Below are positions 1-8,946 of a stretch of 64,000 bases of DNA, piece after piece. A program made the translations under genes and the position numbers. The DNA is taken from contig NZ_VFSD01000021.1 of assembly GCF_014332515.1 (NCBI RefSeq), forward strand, positions 1-64,000, read 5' to 3'. Source of the DNA: Pontibacter beigongshangensis. GTDB taxonomy: Bacteria; Bacteroidota; Bacteroidia; Cytophagales; Hymenobacteraceae. Position 1 is the first letter of the stretch, and every line of letters starts with the position of its first letter. Below the pieces are notes generated by a model. It was not told the origin of the DNA. It worked only from the letters and a program-made list of their open reading frames with translations, and did no database searches.

Positions 1-1
1 T

Positions 2-733
2 AATACTGAAATGGCTCAAGATTTAAGTGAAGGTGAAAAAACCGCAATTGCTTTCATTTATTTTATAACAACACTTAAAGAAAAAGGAAATAAGCTCGAT
101 GAAAGTATTCTATGGATTGATGATCCTATTTCAAGTTTTGACACCAACCATCTATTTAATGCATTTGTCTTTCTAGTTAAGAAATGTCATAGCTGTAAAC
201 AACTCTTCATTACAACTCATAACTTTTGGTTTTTTAAGCTAGTTAGAGATTGGATGACTAAAGATGGTAGACGCAGAGAATCTTCTTTTTATGTAATTGA
301 TTCATTTTTTATAGATTCAAATAGAATCTCTACAATAACTGAAGCCAACAAATCTATAGTTGATTTTCATTCTGAATACCATTTTCTATTTTCTCAGATT
401 GTAAAGCATTATGATAAACCTGTTATAGATTTTGAAACCAGCTATATGCTGGCAAATGCGGGCCGTAGAGTTTTAGAAAGTATTCTTACTTTCAAGTATC
501 CTAAGACTAAAGATTTAAGAGCTTTGATTAACAAGACTAGCTTTGATACTGATAAGAAGGAAAGAATCTACTGGTTCGTACAAAAATTTAGTCATAGCGA
601 CAGAATAGAGACACATGAAAGTATTCCTGACAATTTGTTTTCTGAAGGCCATAATGTAATTAGGGATATAGTTGATTTGATTAAAGAAGTAGAACCGGAG
701 CATTATCAGGAGTTGGTTGAGATAGGGAGTTAA
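2..733 (+). CDS. ABC/AAA_13-type ATPase, C-terminal part (RloC/PrrC-like)
   Basis: The frame is open to the left window edge, so the gene starts outside; the ATG at 11 is internal. Visible ATPase motifs, numbered from that Met, are the ABC signature LSEGEKTA (about 5-12), the Walker B/D-loop ILWIDDPISSFD (33-44) and the switch histidine in FITTHN (66-71). This is the distal half of a coiled-coil ABC ATPase of the AAA_13 group. Members such as RloC are often encoded inside type I restriction loci and act as anticodon nucleases or stress sensors. The Walker A half and any nuclease domain cannot be seen. The stop at 731-733 is one base from the ATG of the hsdS fragment, so the two were co-transcribed. 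The region is AT-rich, unlike the hsdR fragment beyond the IS. Anticodon nuclease activity is inference; other AAA_13 ATPases are possible. Confidence 0.75.
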   Translation, partial: NTEMAQDLSEGEKTAIAFIYFITTLKEKGNKLDESILWIDDPISSFDTNHLFNAFVFLVKKCHSCKQLFITTHNFWFFKLVRDWMTKDGRRRESSFYVIDSFFIDSNRISTITEANKSIVDFHSEYHFLFSQIVKHYDKPVIDFETSYMLANAGRRVLESILTFKYPKTKDLRALINKTSFDTDKKERIYWFVQKFSHSDRIETHESIPDNLFSEGHNVIRDIVDLIKEVEPEHYQELVEIGS

Positions 734-734
734 T

Positions 735-958
735 ATGACAAATTGGAAAACATGTAAGCTTGGAGAAATTAGTACTGATATTTCCTACGGCTACACAGAA
801 AGTGCAAAGCAGGAAAAAATTGGTCCTAAGTTCTTACGAATTACGGATATACAAAATGATCATGTCGATTGGGAAACTGTCCCTTATTGCATAATCACTC
901 CGAAAGATTTTGAGAAGTATAGGCTTGAAATTGGTGATATAGTCATAGTGTCAGCTTC
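735..958 (+). pseudogene. hsdS: Type I restriction specificity subunit HsdS, N-terminal fragment
   Basis: About 75 residues match the start of an HsdS target-recognition domain. The protein opens MTNWKTCKLGEI, followed by the typical FLRITDIQ segment and EIGDIVIVSAS. HsdS gives type I restriction-modification enzymes their DNA specificity and is normally about 400 residues with two such domains. Here the frame runs into the left end of an IS3-family element and stops at 963-965, so more than 80% of the protein is lost. It is tightly coupled to the upstream ATPase gene. Base composition is AT-rich like that gene. A functional product is not expected. Confidence 0.8.
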
Positions 959-1016
959 CCTTTAAATAGAACGGTTTAAAAGTAGAGGAAAAGTAGTTAA
1001 CTTTAAACTGTTAGAT

Positions 1017-1283
1017 ATGAAAAGGAAGACATTTACCCCCCAGCAAATCGCTAAGCTTCTCAAGGAGTTTGAGGAAGGGAAAAGTGCTGCTGAAATTAGC
1101 CGAGAGCATGGCGTAAGCCAAGCGGCCTTCTACAAGTGGCGCCAGCGCTACAATGGCATGGATGCCACCGAGCTAAAACGGCTAAAGGAACTGGAGGAGG
1201 AGAATCGCAGGCTCAAGCAGATGTATGCCGAACAGGCCCTCGACCTGAAGGTGGCCAGGGAGATTATCGAAAAAAAGCTTTAA
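1017..1283 (+). CDS. IS3-family transposase OrfA
   Basis: This 88-residue protein is the DNA-binding OrfA of IS3-family elements. The helix-turn-helix covers roughly residues 8-45 ([13 protein letters not shown], then [20 protein letters not shown]). A leucine-zipper-like coiled coil follows ([17 protein letters not shown]) and would mediate multimerisation. The sequence resembles the IS407 subgroup. A run of seven A followed by G at 1270-1277, just before the stop, is the expected slippery site for a -1 frameshift into orfB. Confidence 0.9.
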   Translation: MKRKTFTPQQIAKLLKEFEEGKSAAEISREHGVSQAAFYKWRQRYNGMDATELKRLKELEEENRRLKQMYAEQALDLKVAREIIEKKL

Positions 1284-2164
1284 AGCCCTGCCAGAAAAGA
1301 CAGATAGCAAAGGAAGTTGTAAAGGAGAAGAAGGTAAGCATCAGCAGGGCGTGCAGGGTATTGAACCTGAGCAAATCTGTATATTACCACCAGTCCCAGA
1401 AGGATGACAGGCCCGTGATAGATGCCTTGCGCAAAAAGGCAGAAGAACATCCAAGGGAGGGGTTCTGGAAAGCATTCAGGCGCCTACGCAACGAAGGCAG
1501 CCCATGGAATCACAAGAAGGTCTACAGGGTCTACACAGCTATGGGGCTGAACATCAGGAGAAAAGTGAAGAAAAGGCTTCCTCAGCGAGTGAAGGAGCCA
1601 TTGCAAGTGCCTTCAGAGCTGAACCATACCTGGTCCATAGACTTTATGAGTGACGCTCTGATGAATGGCAGGAAGTTCCGTTCTTTCAATGTGATGGACG
1701 ACTTCAACAGGGAAGCGCTGCATGTTGAGATAGATTATTCCCTGAAGAGCAACAGGGTGGTGTGGGTACTAAACCATCTGATAAAGCGCAGAGAAAAGCC
1801 CGAGCGCATCAGGATGGATAACGGCCCTGAATTCATTGCCTCCCTCATGGAGGAATGGAGCAAGATGAACGGAATCGAGTTTGTTTACATACAGCCTGGC
1901 AAGCCGACGCAGAACGCGTTTGTGGAGCGGCTCAACGGCACTTACAGGAGGCATGTGCTGGATGTTTACCTCTTTGATTCCTTGAATGAGGTACGGGAAA
2001 TCACGAGCACCTGGATGGAAGATTATAACTGCTTCAGGCCTCATGACAGCCTGCAGGGGCTTAGCCCAGTCCAATATGCCAAGGCTAAAGGCGGGGCGTT
2101 AACAGTGGATAACTCTACCGAGTTAACCACAATTAACACCCATAGTAAAAGTAGTAGTAACTAA
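1271..2164 (+). CDS. IS3-family transposase OrfB (DDE integrase), made by -1 frameshift
   Basis: The orfB frame lies -1 relative to orfA and joins it at the A7G site, giving [18 protein letters not shown] across the junction. It carries an HTH_21-type N-terminal region and an rve integrase core. The likely DDE triad is in [18 protein letters not shown] and NAFVERLNG. The C-terminus has the usual [18 protein letters not shown] block. All catalytic residues are present with no internal stop, so the element may still be active. An ATG near 1136 opens the same frame, but that stretch overlaps orfA out of phase and is unlikely to be used. Confidence 0.88.
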   Translation, partial: KKALKPCQKRQIAKEVVKEKKVSISRACRVLNLSKSVYYHQSQKDDRPVIDALRKKAEEHPREGFWKAFRRLRNEGSPWNHKKVYRVYTAMGLNIRRKVKKRLPQRVKEPLQVPSELNHTWSIDFMSDALMNGRKFRSFNVMDDFNREALHVEIDYSLKSNRVVWVLNHLIKRREKPERIRMDNGPEFIASLMEEWSKMNGIEFVYIQPGKPTQNAFVERLNGTYRRHVLDVYLFDSLNEVREITSTWMEDYNCFRPHDSLQGLSPVQYAKAKGGALTVDNSTELTTINTHSKSSSN

Positions 2165-2213
2165 TTTATTGATTGATTGGAAAAATTGATTCTCTCTACT
2201 CCAGAGCAGTTCT

Positions 2214-4550
2214 AAGGAGGGGAAGCTGACACTGCGCCAGCTGCCCGAGCTGAAGAACCCGACCATTGTGGTGCAGGTAGACCGCTTCGACCTCAACCGC
2301 CAGCTCTTCGACGATTTTGTGGCCGCCAAAGACCTGGTAGGCGACGTGCAGATCGCCAACACCACCGACGAGCTGCGCAGCCTGCTTAGCGGCGAAGGCG
2401 GCGGCGTGGTGTTCAGCACCGTGCAGAAGTTCAACCTCAAAGACACCGCCACCGGCCGCGAGCTGGAGCACCCCGTCCTCAGCGCCCGCGACAACATCAT
2501 CGTGATAGCTGACGAGTGCCACCGCACGCAGTACGGCCTGGTGCAGGGCTTTGCCAACAACCTGCGCCGCGCCCTGCCGCAGGCCTCCTTCATCGGCTTC
2601 ACCGGCACCCCCGTCGACAGCAAAGACGCCGACACCGTAGCCGTGTTCGGCGACATCATCCACACCTACGACATCCGCCAGGCCACCGAAGACAAAGCCG
2701 TGGTGCCGATCTATTACGAGCCGCGCCTCGCCAAGCTGCACCTCGCCAACGCCCTCCTCGACGAAGAAGCCGAAGAAATAACCGGCGACCTGGACGACAA
2801 AGACAAAAACAGAATACTCTGGGCCGCCATGGAAGACGCCGCCGGTGCCAAAGAGCGCGTGGAAGTGGTTGCCAAAGACATTCTGCAGCACTACCTGTAC
2901 CGCACCAAAAGCCTGGAGGGCAAAGCCATGATCGTGTGCATGAGCCGCCGCAACTGCGTAAAGCTATACGATGCCTTGACCGCCCTGGAAGGCTGCCCCG
3001 AAGTAGCCGTGATCATGACCACCAACATCGCCAAAGACCCGGAGGCCTGGAACCCGCACGTGCGCAGCAAAGAGGGAATGGAGGGCATCAAAACCCGCTT
3101 CAAAGATCCGGACGACCCGCTGAAGATGGTTATTGTGCGCGACATGTGGCTCACCGGCTTCGACAACCCCGCCCTGCACACGCTCTACGTCGACAAAGTA
3201 ATGAGCGGCCACAACCTGATCCAGGCCGTCAACCGCGTCGCCACCGTTTTCCGCGACAAGCCCAGCGGCCTGATCGTAGACTACATCGGCATTGGCGACA
3301 AACTTCGCGACGCCACCAAAAAATACACCTCCGCAGGCGGCGCAGGCAAAGTAGCCTTCGACATAGAAGAAGCCTTTGAGCTGGCAAAAGAAGTGATACA
3401 GCAGCTAAGGGAGCAGTTGCCAACTGGTCCGGTTACCATCTCAACGGCTGCTGTTGGCACTGGTAACGGTGCTGCGAAAAAGTCCCCCTTTGAAGGGGGC
3501 AGGGGGATGACCATGGCCGCTGAAGAGCCAACCGGCTACGGCACTACACAATGTAATCCGGAAGAAACAAATAATGATTTTTTCAGCACGCGTAAACATC
3601 CCCCTACCCCCTTCAAAGGGGGACTTTCGGTTTTCGCTTCTTTGCTGGAGGCTATTCCGTATTTTTCGGCTCTACCAAAAGGTGAACCACTTAAACTGGT
3701 GCAGCACGCCGTTAACCATCTGATTGCCGATGATGAACTGTGCAAGTGCTTCATGCTGAACGAAAAGAAGCTCAGCGGCCTCGCCCCCATCATCAAGAGC
3801 CACGACAACATACAAGAGCTGGCGGCTGATATTATTTACCTGCAGCACGTGGGCGCTGCCCTGCGCAAGCTCAAGAACCCGCAGCAGCACATCAAAAAAT
3901 CAGCCAATCAGATAAAGGAGCTTATTCACCGCAGCATCGAAAGCGAGGAAGTGGTAGACGTGTTTCAGATGGCCGGCATCGAGCGCTTCGACATCTCCAT
4001 CATCAACGACGATTTCCTGGCCACCGCCAAAGAGCAAAAGACCGGCAACGAACTGAAGCTGGAGCTCCTGCGTCAGATCATGAACAACGAGATAAAGCTC
4101 CGCGCCAGCAGCAACCTGGTGAAGTACCGGAAGCTAAAGGAGGCGGTAGAGAAAATAATACAGGACTACCACAACCACTTCTTCGACAGCCTGGTGGCCA
4201 TGGAGAAAATACGCGAAACAGCCCGCGAAATGCAGGACGAAGACCTGCGCCGCCAGCAGCTCGGCCTCACCGAAGAGGAAGAAGCCTTTTATGAGATCCT
4301 GGCCAAACACCCCAACGCCGTGCAGGATTTCGAGCTGATAAAAGAACTGGTGCGCAAGATCCTGGCCGTGGTCAAGAAAAGTGCCACCCAACCCGACTGG
4401 TACAAAAAAGACGACACCAAAGCCCAGCTGATGCTAGCGGTAAAGCAGGTGCTCCGGTTTAAAGTAAAAGCTGAGCTGCAGGAGATATTGGAGGAGGTGA
4501 TGGAGCAGGCGGAGGAGCGGTACAAGGACTGGGAGTTTGGGGTGGCCTAA
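2214..4550 (+). pseudogene. hsdR: Type I restriction endonuclease HsdR, 5'-truncated
   Basis: The recognisable protein begins near 2214 (KLTLRQLPELKNP) and runs to the stop at 4548-4550. It retains helicase motif II, DECHRTQYG (nt about 2510-2536), and motif III, FIGFTGTP (2589-2612). The whole C-terminal helicase lobe and the long helical tail also remain. The PD-(D/E)XK nuclease domain and the Walker A GSGKT motif are missing, so restriction activity is lost. A GTG at 2268 could start a shorter product. The gene is GC-rich in contrast to the hsdS fragment on the other side of the IS, so the two may not come from one system. A palindromic element is inserted in frame at 3477-3628. Confidence 0.85.
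3477..3628. repeat. In-frame palindromic insertion (MITE-like) inside hsdR
   Basis: Two arms of about 30 bp form an inverted repeat. The left arm (3479-3509) contains CCCCCTTTGAAGGGGG and the right arm (3597-3627) contains CCCCCTTCAAAGGGGG. Read as complements they differ at about one position. Each arm is itself a short palindrome. Translation stays open, giving KSPFEGGRGM on the left and HPPTPFKGGL on the right, with low-complexity residues between. This arrangement looks like a small palindromic repeat or MITE that inserted without breaking the frame. Confidence 0.75.
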
Positions 4551-4583
4551 TATACAAGTTGTAAAACCAACCATTTTTATATA

Positions 4584-5510
4584 ATGTCAAAATTTATTAC
4601 CGGAAAGGAGCTAGAAGTAGCTGTAGACAAAATTATCTGGGAAGCGAATGAGAGTTTGATGATTGTGTCGCCTTATATTAAATTAGATGATCACTTTAGA
4701 AAGTTGTTTGTAGAACACCTTCAAAAGCCAAAGCTCCACATCACGTTGATATTCGGTAAAAACGAAGGTCGTGTAGATAAAAGCTTCAACAAGACGGACC
4801 TGCAGTTCTTCCTTCAGTTCCCTAACGTCACCATCGTTTACGTGCCCAACCTGCATGCTAAATATTATGCAAATGACCTAATGGGGGTGGTCACATCCAT
4901 CAACTTATACGATTACTCCTTCGTGAACAACATTGAGTTTGGAATTCTCTATGAATACAAACTACTTTCCTTGTCCAATAGCTCCGATGACAACGTATGG
5001 GAGACCTGCGTGGATATAGCTAATAAACATGAAGTAGTATATGTGAAAAGGCCAATCTTCGAGAAAGGGTTTTTGGGACTAAGTAAAAGCTACATGGGTT
5101 CCAAAGTACTACTCGACAGAACTGAAGAGATGTACAGCGGAAAGCCACTTGCCAAAGGCACACAGAAAATGGAAGATTTTAAGGTAGAGCTTGATGCTAA
5201 GGAACAAACTGAGAGGCCAAGCCGCGAAGTGGTAGAAAAATCAGCTGGTTTTACATATAACGAAAAGAAACCCACTACTGAAAAGCCATTTGAACCGGGT
5301 TACTGTATCAGAACCGGCATTAAAATAGCCTTCAATCCTGAGCGCCCTTTATCTTACCAGGCCTACCAGAGTTGGAGTAAATACAGTGATGAAAATTACG
5401 CTGAAAAATATTGCCACTTTTCCGGAGAACCTTCAAACGGTGAAACCAGTGTGAAACGACCTGTCCTGTACAAAAACTGGAAGAAAGCGAAAGAGTTAAG
5501 TGTTTCATGA
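4584..5510 (+). CDS. Phospholipase D-like (single HKD) nuclease-family protein
   Basis: This 308-residue protein has no signal peptide. An intact HxKx4D motif, HAKYYAND, lies at residues 91-98, followed by the TSINLYDYSFVNNIEFG block typical of PLD-superfamily nucleases. A single motif implies catalysis as a homodimer, as in Nuc- and BfiI/NgoFVII-like endonucleases. The C-terminal 100 residues are not recognised. It starts 33 nt after hsdR and is probably in the same unit. Co-occurrence with a type I restriction gene suggests a defence role, but this is inference. A strong hairpin follows at 5582-5624. Confidence 0.7.
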   Translation: MSKFITGKELEVAVDKIIWEANESLMIVSPYIKLDDHFRKLFVEHLQKPKLHITLIFGKNEGRVDKSFNKTDLQFFLQFPNVTIVYVPNLHAKYYANDLMGVVTSINLYDYSFVNNIEFGILYEYKLLSLSNSSDDNVWETCVDIANKHEVVYVKRPIFEKGFLGLSKSYMGSKVLLDRTEEMYSGKPLAKGTQKMEDFKVELDAKEQTERPSREVVEKSAGFTYNEKKPTTEKPFEPGYCIRTGIKIAFNPERPLSYQAYQSWSKYSDENYAEKYCHFSGEPSNGETSVKRPVLYKNWKKAKELSVS

Positions 5511-5581
5511 AGGCGGTTCATTATTTTCATTCCCTACCTCATCAGTACGTAGGATCATAGCAACTCAAATCAACAATAATA

Positions 5582-5624
5582 AAAAGCCAGTAGCTACTCT
5601 GACGTGGACTAGCTACTAGCTTTT
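5582..5624 (+). terminator. Stem-loop after the PLD-like gene
   Basis: Inverted arms of 15 bp (5582-5596 and 5610-5624) match at 14 positions. The right arm ends in TTTT. It lies 70 nt downstream of the stop codon. Confidence 0.6.
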
Positions 5625-5770
5625 ATAAGCCGGAAACAAATCCTTTCTAAACGTCCTCACGATATTCCACCTGGATGGCTCTCATTCTCCTCCAGTTGCC
5701 ACCTCGGCGCGCTTTCCGGCAACTGTAATTTTCAGATAAACAGGAACCACTCCTGTTTGGTAGACTTTTA

Positions 5771-5815
5771 AAACAAGAAAGCCTGCAATCATATGATTTG
5801 CAGGCTTTCTTGTTT
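5771..5815. terminator. Strong bidirectional terminator-like palindrome
   Basis: Arms of 17 bp (5771-5787 and 5799-5815) are perfectly complementary. The loop is itself near-palindromic. A-rich on the left and T-rich on the right, it could end transcription in both directions. Confidence 0.65.
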
Positions 5816-6119
5816 TTGATCTGATAATCAGCAGAGAGGGAGGGATTCGAAACACCTGAATTTCTAACTGATAATCAACTTGTTGCTATAACAGTAATTA
5901 TTTACTCACCGAATTACTCACCAATCTTTAACTACAGCCTAACTGCAAATTATGGAAATAAATATACGAATTATATGATGAATAAGCAAAGGCACATTCC
6001 ATTCATCACCCTCTTGCTCTACACTTTATCCAATAAAAATATCAGTTTTAAACTATTATAATACTTTTCCTTTGATTCTTCATTTAATGTTGGTGCACAT
6101 CTTTATAAAGCATGATAGG

Positions 6120-6380
6120 CTCTCATATTTAGGCTCGACATGCCCAGACCATCGATACCCAGTCCTACCACATCATCCGGCTTGTAGTATACGGGCGGAT
6201 TGAAGCATTGTCCCACACCGGCTAGTGTACCGGTATAAAACAATATCACCTGGCAGCAGGGTCATGAAACGACTCACATAGGACACCAGGAGCGGAATAC
6301 GGAAGATGAAATTGGAGTTGTCGCCGTCCTGCATCATGTGCCAGAAATATGGAGGTGCCCAGTTGCTAAAATAGCTCCAC
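6120..6380 (-). pseudogene. FAH-family hydrolase fragment (C-terminal), frameshifted
   Basis: On the minus strand, segments of a fumarylacetoacetate hydrolase-fold enzyme can be read in two frames. Upstream are MMQDGDNSNFIFRIPLLVSY and SRFMTLLPGDIVLY. After a frameshift near 6240 come GVGQCFNPPVYYKPDDVV and GLGIDGLGMSS. In the intact family these are contiguous, with a TGTPAGVG block between them that is scrambled here. FAH-family enzymes in Bacteroidota sugar-acid operons hydrolyse 2,4-diketo-3-deoxy-L-rhamnonate or -fuconate. The N-terminal half is missing and a fragment of an SDR gene abuts it. The sugar assignment is inference from common gene neighbourhoods. Confidence 0.65.
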
Positions 6381-6384
6381 CACT

Positions 6385-6590
6385 TGTTACTGTTTGATCT
6401 CATCACATTGCTGCACATGGGCCTCGCCTCCAACTTCACGTATCTCAGCCACCGTCTGCTCTGCCTGCTGCGCTTTCAGGTTCAGCACATGCACCACAGC
6501 GCCTTGCCGGGCAAAAATAGGAGCAACCGCTTTCTCATATGCTACGCCACTACCAGCTACGGTTACCACGGCTGTTTTGATTTTTAATTA
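6385..6590 (-). pseudogene. Short-chain dehydrogenase (SDR) N-terminal fragment
   Basis: The minus-strand sequence encodes KTAVVTVAGSGVAYEKAVAP and then FARQGAVVHVLNLKAQQAEQ, the start of a Rossmann-fold SDR. The expected TGAGSGIG nucleotide-binding motif is degraded to TVAGSGVA, and the frame ends at CDEIKQ after about 60 residues. There is a stop just upstream and no good start. With the FAH fragment it probably represents a deleted L-rhamnose or L-fucose oxidation operon. Both are non-functional. Confidence 0.65.
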
Positions 6591-6837
6591 AACATGATTG
6601 GTTGGTATATTTTTTCACAATTTATATGAACTCCATCAGGATTAGCAGAAATTAACATAATTCACTTTTCAAGTTGACCTCTTTATCACAGCATCAGATC
6701 TATATTAAACTTTTCCACAGTGAGCATAAATAGAAGTCGATATAACGTGTTTTTGCTATTCTTATAAATAATAGATGGTGGCATAGTTTTTAAATTCAGA
6801 GGCGCCTCTTGAACAATACAAATAATGAAAGATGCTT

Positions 6838-8946
6838 TTATTTTACCGGAGTGGTTGCATTGATATATTCTTCGATATTCGTGTAGCCATCCCCATCCTT
6901 GTCTTGCGTGGCATCTGCCGCGGAATGAGGGTTAAGGCCATACTGTAGTTCCCATTCATCGGGCATTCCATCCCAGTCTGAATCTCTAGGTGCTTTTGCT
7001 TTAGGGTAGGTGGCAAAGCCACCACCCGGCCAATCAGCTGGATTTCCTGGAATGGTTCCAATGCCTTCTAATACAGTTTTGGCAACATAGCGGGTGATTA
7101 TATCGCGTACTGGAAGGTTGGCTCCTCCCGACTGCAACACCTTTTGGTAAGCCAGCTCCGGTGTATCGGTGGTTACCGGATAGGCTTTAAATGGTTCGGA
7201 CATCAGGGTTTCAGACAGCACTTTCAGGTCGGATGGACCGTCGGCAGGCATCTTATTATTAATGGCATAAAACCGCGCGTACACCGACTCGCTCTGAAAA
7301 CCCCACTTCCAAGGCCGAAGCCTCTGTGAATCCGGCCCTTCCTGCTGTACGTTGCCAATGTAGTTCAGCCTTATATAATCGTTGGGACTTCCGTAGCCGG
7401 CGCCGCCGTAGTTGTAGAGAATGTTGTTGCGGTAATCGAGCGAGAGCATTTCTGCGCGTATGTTGCGGCGCTCACCATGTGCTATCAGGTTGTGATGAAA
7501 CGAAATATAACCCCATCCATTTGCAGCTGCCGACATAGAGTGATTTCCTTTTTCGTGCGTGGATTTGCGCGGCGCTCCATAAATGTACGACCACTGCACC
7601 GTCGAAGCCACACGCTTTTCTGCTCCGTAAATATTAAAAATCTGGTCATTGGCAAAGGCTGCTTCGCAATGGTCCACCACCACGTTCATCGCCCGTATGT
7701 CAAGGCCGTGTGTCTGGTCGCCGAGCACCCGCTGCAGTTTTCCGGGCCCTTTAGTTTCACCAACCCGGATGCGCAGGTACCGCAGCACCACATCGTGCGC
7801 CCGCACATCTATTCCCCAGTTTTTTAGCTGAATGCCGGCACCCGGCGCTGTGTTTCCGGCGACTGTCAGGTAAGGATGCATGATGGTGAGCGGGGCCTTT
7901 AGTTCGATAGTACCGGTAACGGCAAACACGATGATGCGGGGTCCCTCTGCTTCTATGGCTTCGCGCAGGCTGCCGGCAATTGGCTTCTCTTTCGGAATCA
8001 TCGGGTAGCCCGGCAGCTTTGGTCGCGCCTGTTCCGGATGCTGTTGCCCCAGTGCGTCCACATAGGGTATCCAGTTACCTTTCCCCAGTGTCTTGGCAAA
8101 TTCGCTTGGCTGCCCGTATAAGCCTTCTTCCCGGCCGGGCCTGTCTTCGGGGAGGTAATCTTCCAAGGTGGTCACAACAAACACTTTGCCGCCCCTGCCT
8201 CCGGGGGTATAGCAGCCATAGCCTTCCGCACCCGGAAATGCAGGTATGTGCTTTTCCTGCATGGCTCTGATAGGCTGTTCCGGCTCCAGGGTGAGCTGTA
8301 TGTAAACAGTTCCGTTGGTTGAGCCGCTGTAATCGCTGACGGTAAGTACTATTCCTTCCGGAAGCAAATATTTTTTAATTTTAGGATGGTTGAAAGGAAG
8401 TTCTTTTGCGCCATAAGGTGCCAGTGCCTTAACAACCTGCGAGATGTTTTCAAAAAGCGGCTGCTTCATGGATTCATCCAGGTAAGGAAAGATTGATTTG
8501 CCCTTCTTCGATGCTGCCAGCGCCTCCACACGCCCATGCTGCATGTCGAACCGCAAGGGCCTGCCGATGTGGATTTTGATGACGGGCCGGGTCAGGTCAA
8601 AAACGTAATATTCTACCTCGTAGGCCAGTTGCCCAAAAACAGGAAGGCCGGGCCAGGTGGCGTTCCGCTGTGCAGTGTAAAGGAGCGGGTACTTTTCAGT
8701 GCCCTGCGCCAGCCTGAGCTCTTTTGGGAAAATGGTGTCTTTGAGCAACAACGGGTTTCCTTGCCACGGCTCCTGCACCTGGAGCAGCTGGGCAAGCAGC
8801 GGAAACTCTTTAGTTAGAGGCACCACAGCAGCAGCAGCTTGCGGAAACTTGTGCTCCAGCTTTTCCTGTCGTGCCTGGGCCGCTGAGCCTCCAGCTATCA
8901 TCAGAAACAGAATAATTAAAAAGAATAATGCAGGTCTTTTACTCAT
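6838..8946 (-). CDS. Secreted pectate lyase (PL1 family) with extra N-terminal domain
   Basis: The 702-residue protein begins with a signal peptide (residues 1 to about 25, ALFFLIILFLMIAGGSAAQA). The PL1 parallel beta-helix starts near residue 233 with AFPGAEGYG and GGRGGKVFVVTTL. It includes GSLREAIEAEGPRIIVF, the conserved VVDHCEAAF and the SFHHNLIAHGERRN segment, running to about residue 600. PL1 enzymes cleave de-esterified homogalacturonan by beta-elimination. The C-terminus has a calcium-binding-like DWDGMPDEWE block (about residue 660). Residues 26-230 are not a domain I recognise and roughly double the length of a minimal PL1. It is the last gene of the pectin locus, preceded by a 470-bp spacer, so probably its own unit. 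Whether the N-terminal part binds substrate is unknown. Confidence 0.88.
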   Translation of the reverse strand: MSKRPALFFLIILFLMIAGGSAAQARQEKLEHKFPQAAAAVVPLTKEFPLLAQLLQVQEPWQGNPLLLKDTIFPKELRLAQGTEKYPLLYTAQRNATWPGLPVFGQLAYEVEYYVFDLTRPVIKIHIGRPLRFDMQHGRVEALAASKKGKSIFPYLDESMKQPLFENISQVVKALAPYGAKELPFNHPKIKKYLLPEGIVLTVSDYSGSTNGTVYIQLTLEPEQPIRAMQEKHIPAFPGAEGYGCYTPGGRGGKVFVVTTLEDYLPEDRPGREEGLYGQPSEFAKTLGKGNWIPYVDALGQQHPEQARPKLPGYPMIPKEKPIAGSLREAIEAEGPRIIVFAVTGTIELKAPLTIMHPYLTVAGNTAPGAGIQLKNWGIDVRAHDVVLRYLRIRVGETKGPGKLQRVLGDQTHGLDIRAMNVVVDHCEAAFANDQIFNIYGAEKRVASTVQWSYIYGAPRKSTHEKGNHSMSAAANGWGYISFHHNLIAHGERRNIRAEMLSLDYRNNILYNYGGAGYGSPNDYIRLNYIGNVQQEGPDSQRLRPWKWGFQSESVYARFYAINNKMPADGPSDLKVLSETLMSEPFKAYPVTTDTPELAYQKVLQSGGANLPVRDIITRYVAKTVLEGIGTIPGNPADWPGGGFATYPKAKAPRDSDWDGMPDEWELQYGLNPHSAADATQDKDGDGYTNIEEYINATTPVK

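Larger units (their letters stand above)
960..2190 (+). mobile_element. IS3-family insertion sequence (IS407-like), apparently intact
   Basis: The two-frame orfA/orfB transposase organisation of IS3 elements is complete. It interrupts hsdS on the left, and a truncated hsdR lies on the right. I could not define convincing terminal inverted repeats or a target duplication by eye. A partial match exists between the segment TAGTTAACT near 1005 and the complement of the GTTAACCAC segment near 2125, so the ends are approximate. Base composition differs sharply on the two sides (AT-rich left, GC-rich right), which suggests a rearrangement at the IS rather than a simple insertion. Confidence 0.8.
5511..6119. 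other. Non-coding spacer with hairpins and a tRNA-3'-end-like stretch
   Basis: No credible gene is seen. Besides the two hairpins, the complement of 5832-5865 reads GTTTCGAATCCCTCCCTC and then TCTGCTG. This resembles the T-loop and 3' acceptor side of a serine tRNA. No 5' half of a tRNA is present, so it may be the duplicated 3' end left by a tRNA-targeting integrase. The next 150 bp are AT-rich and featureless. Confidence 0.4.

Noticed and set aside
2123..3514. Several long minus-strand and second plus-strand open frames across hsdR
   Set aside because: They mirror the GC-rich hsdR codons, are rich in Arg/Pro or Val/Gly, and match no family.
6173..6439. Minus-strand 88-codon open frame as an independent gene
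   Set aside because: It is one frame of the decayed FAH fragment, running into unrelated sequence at both ends.
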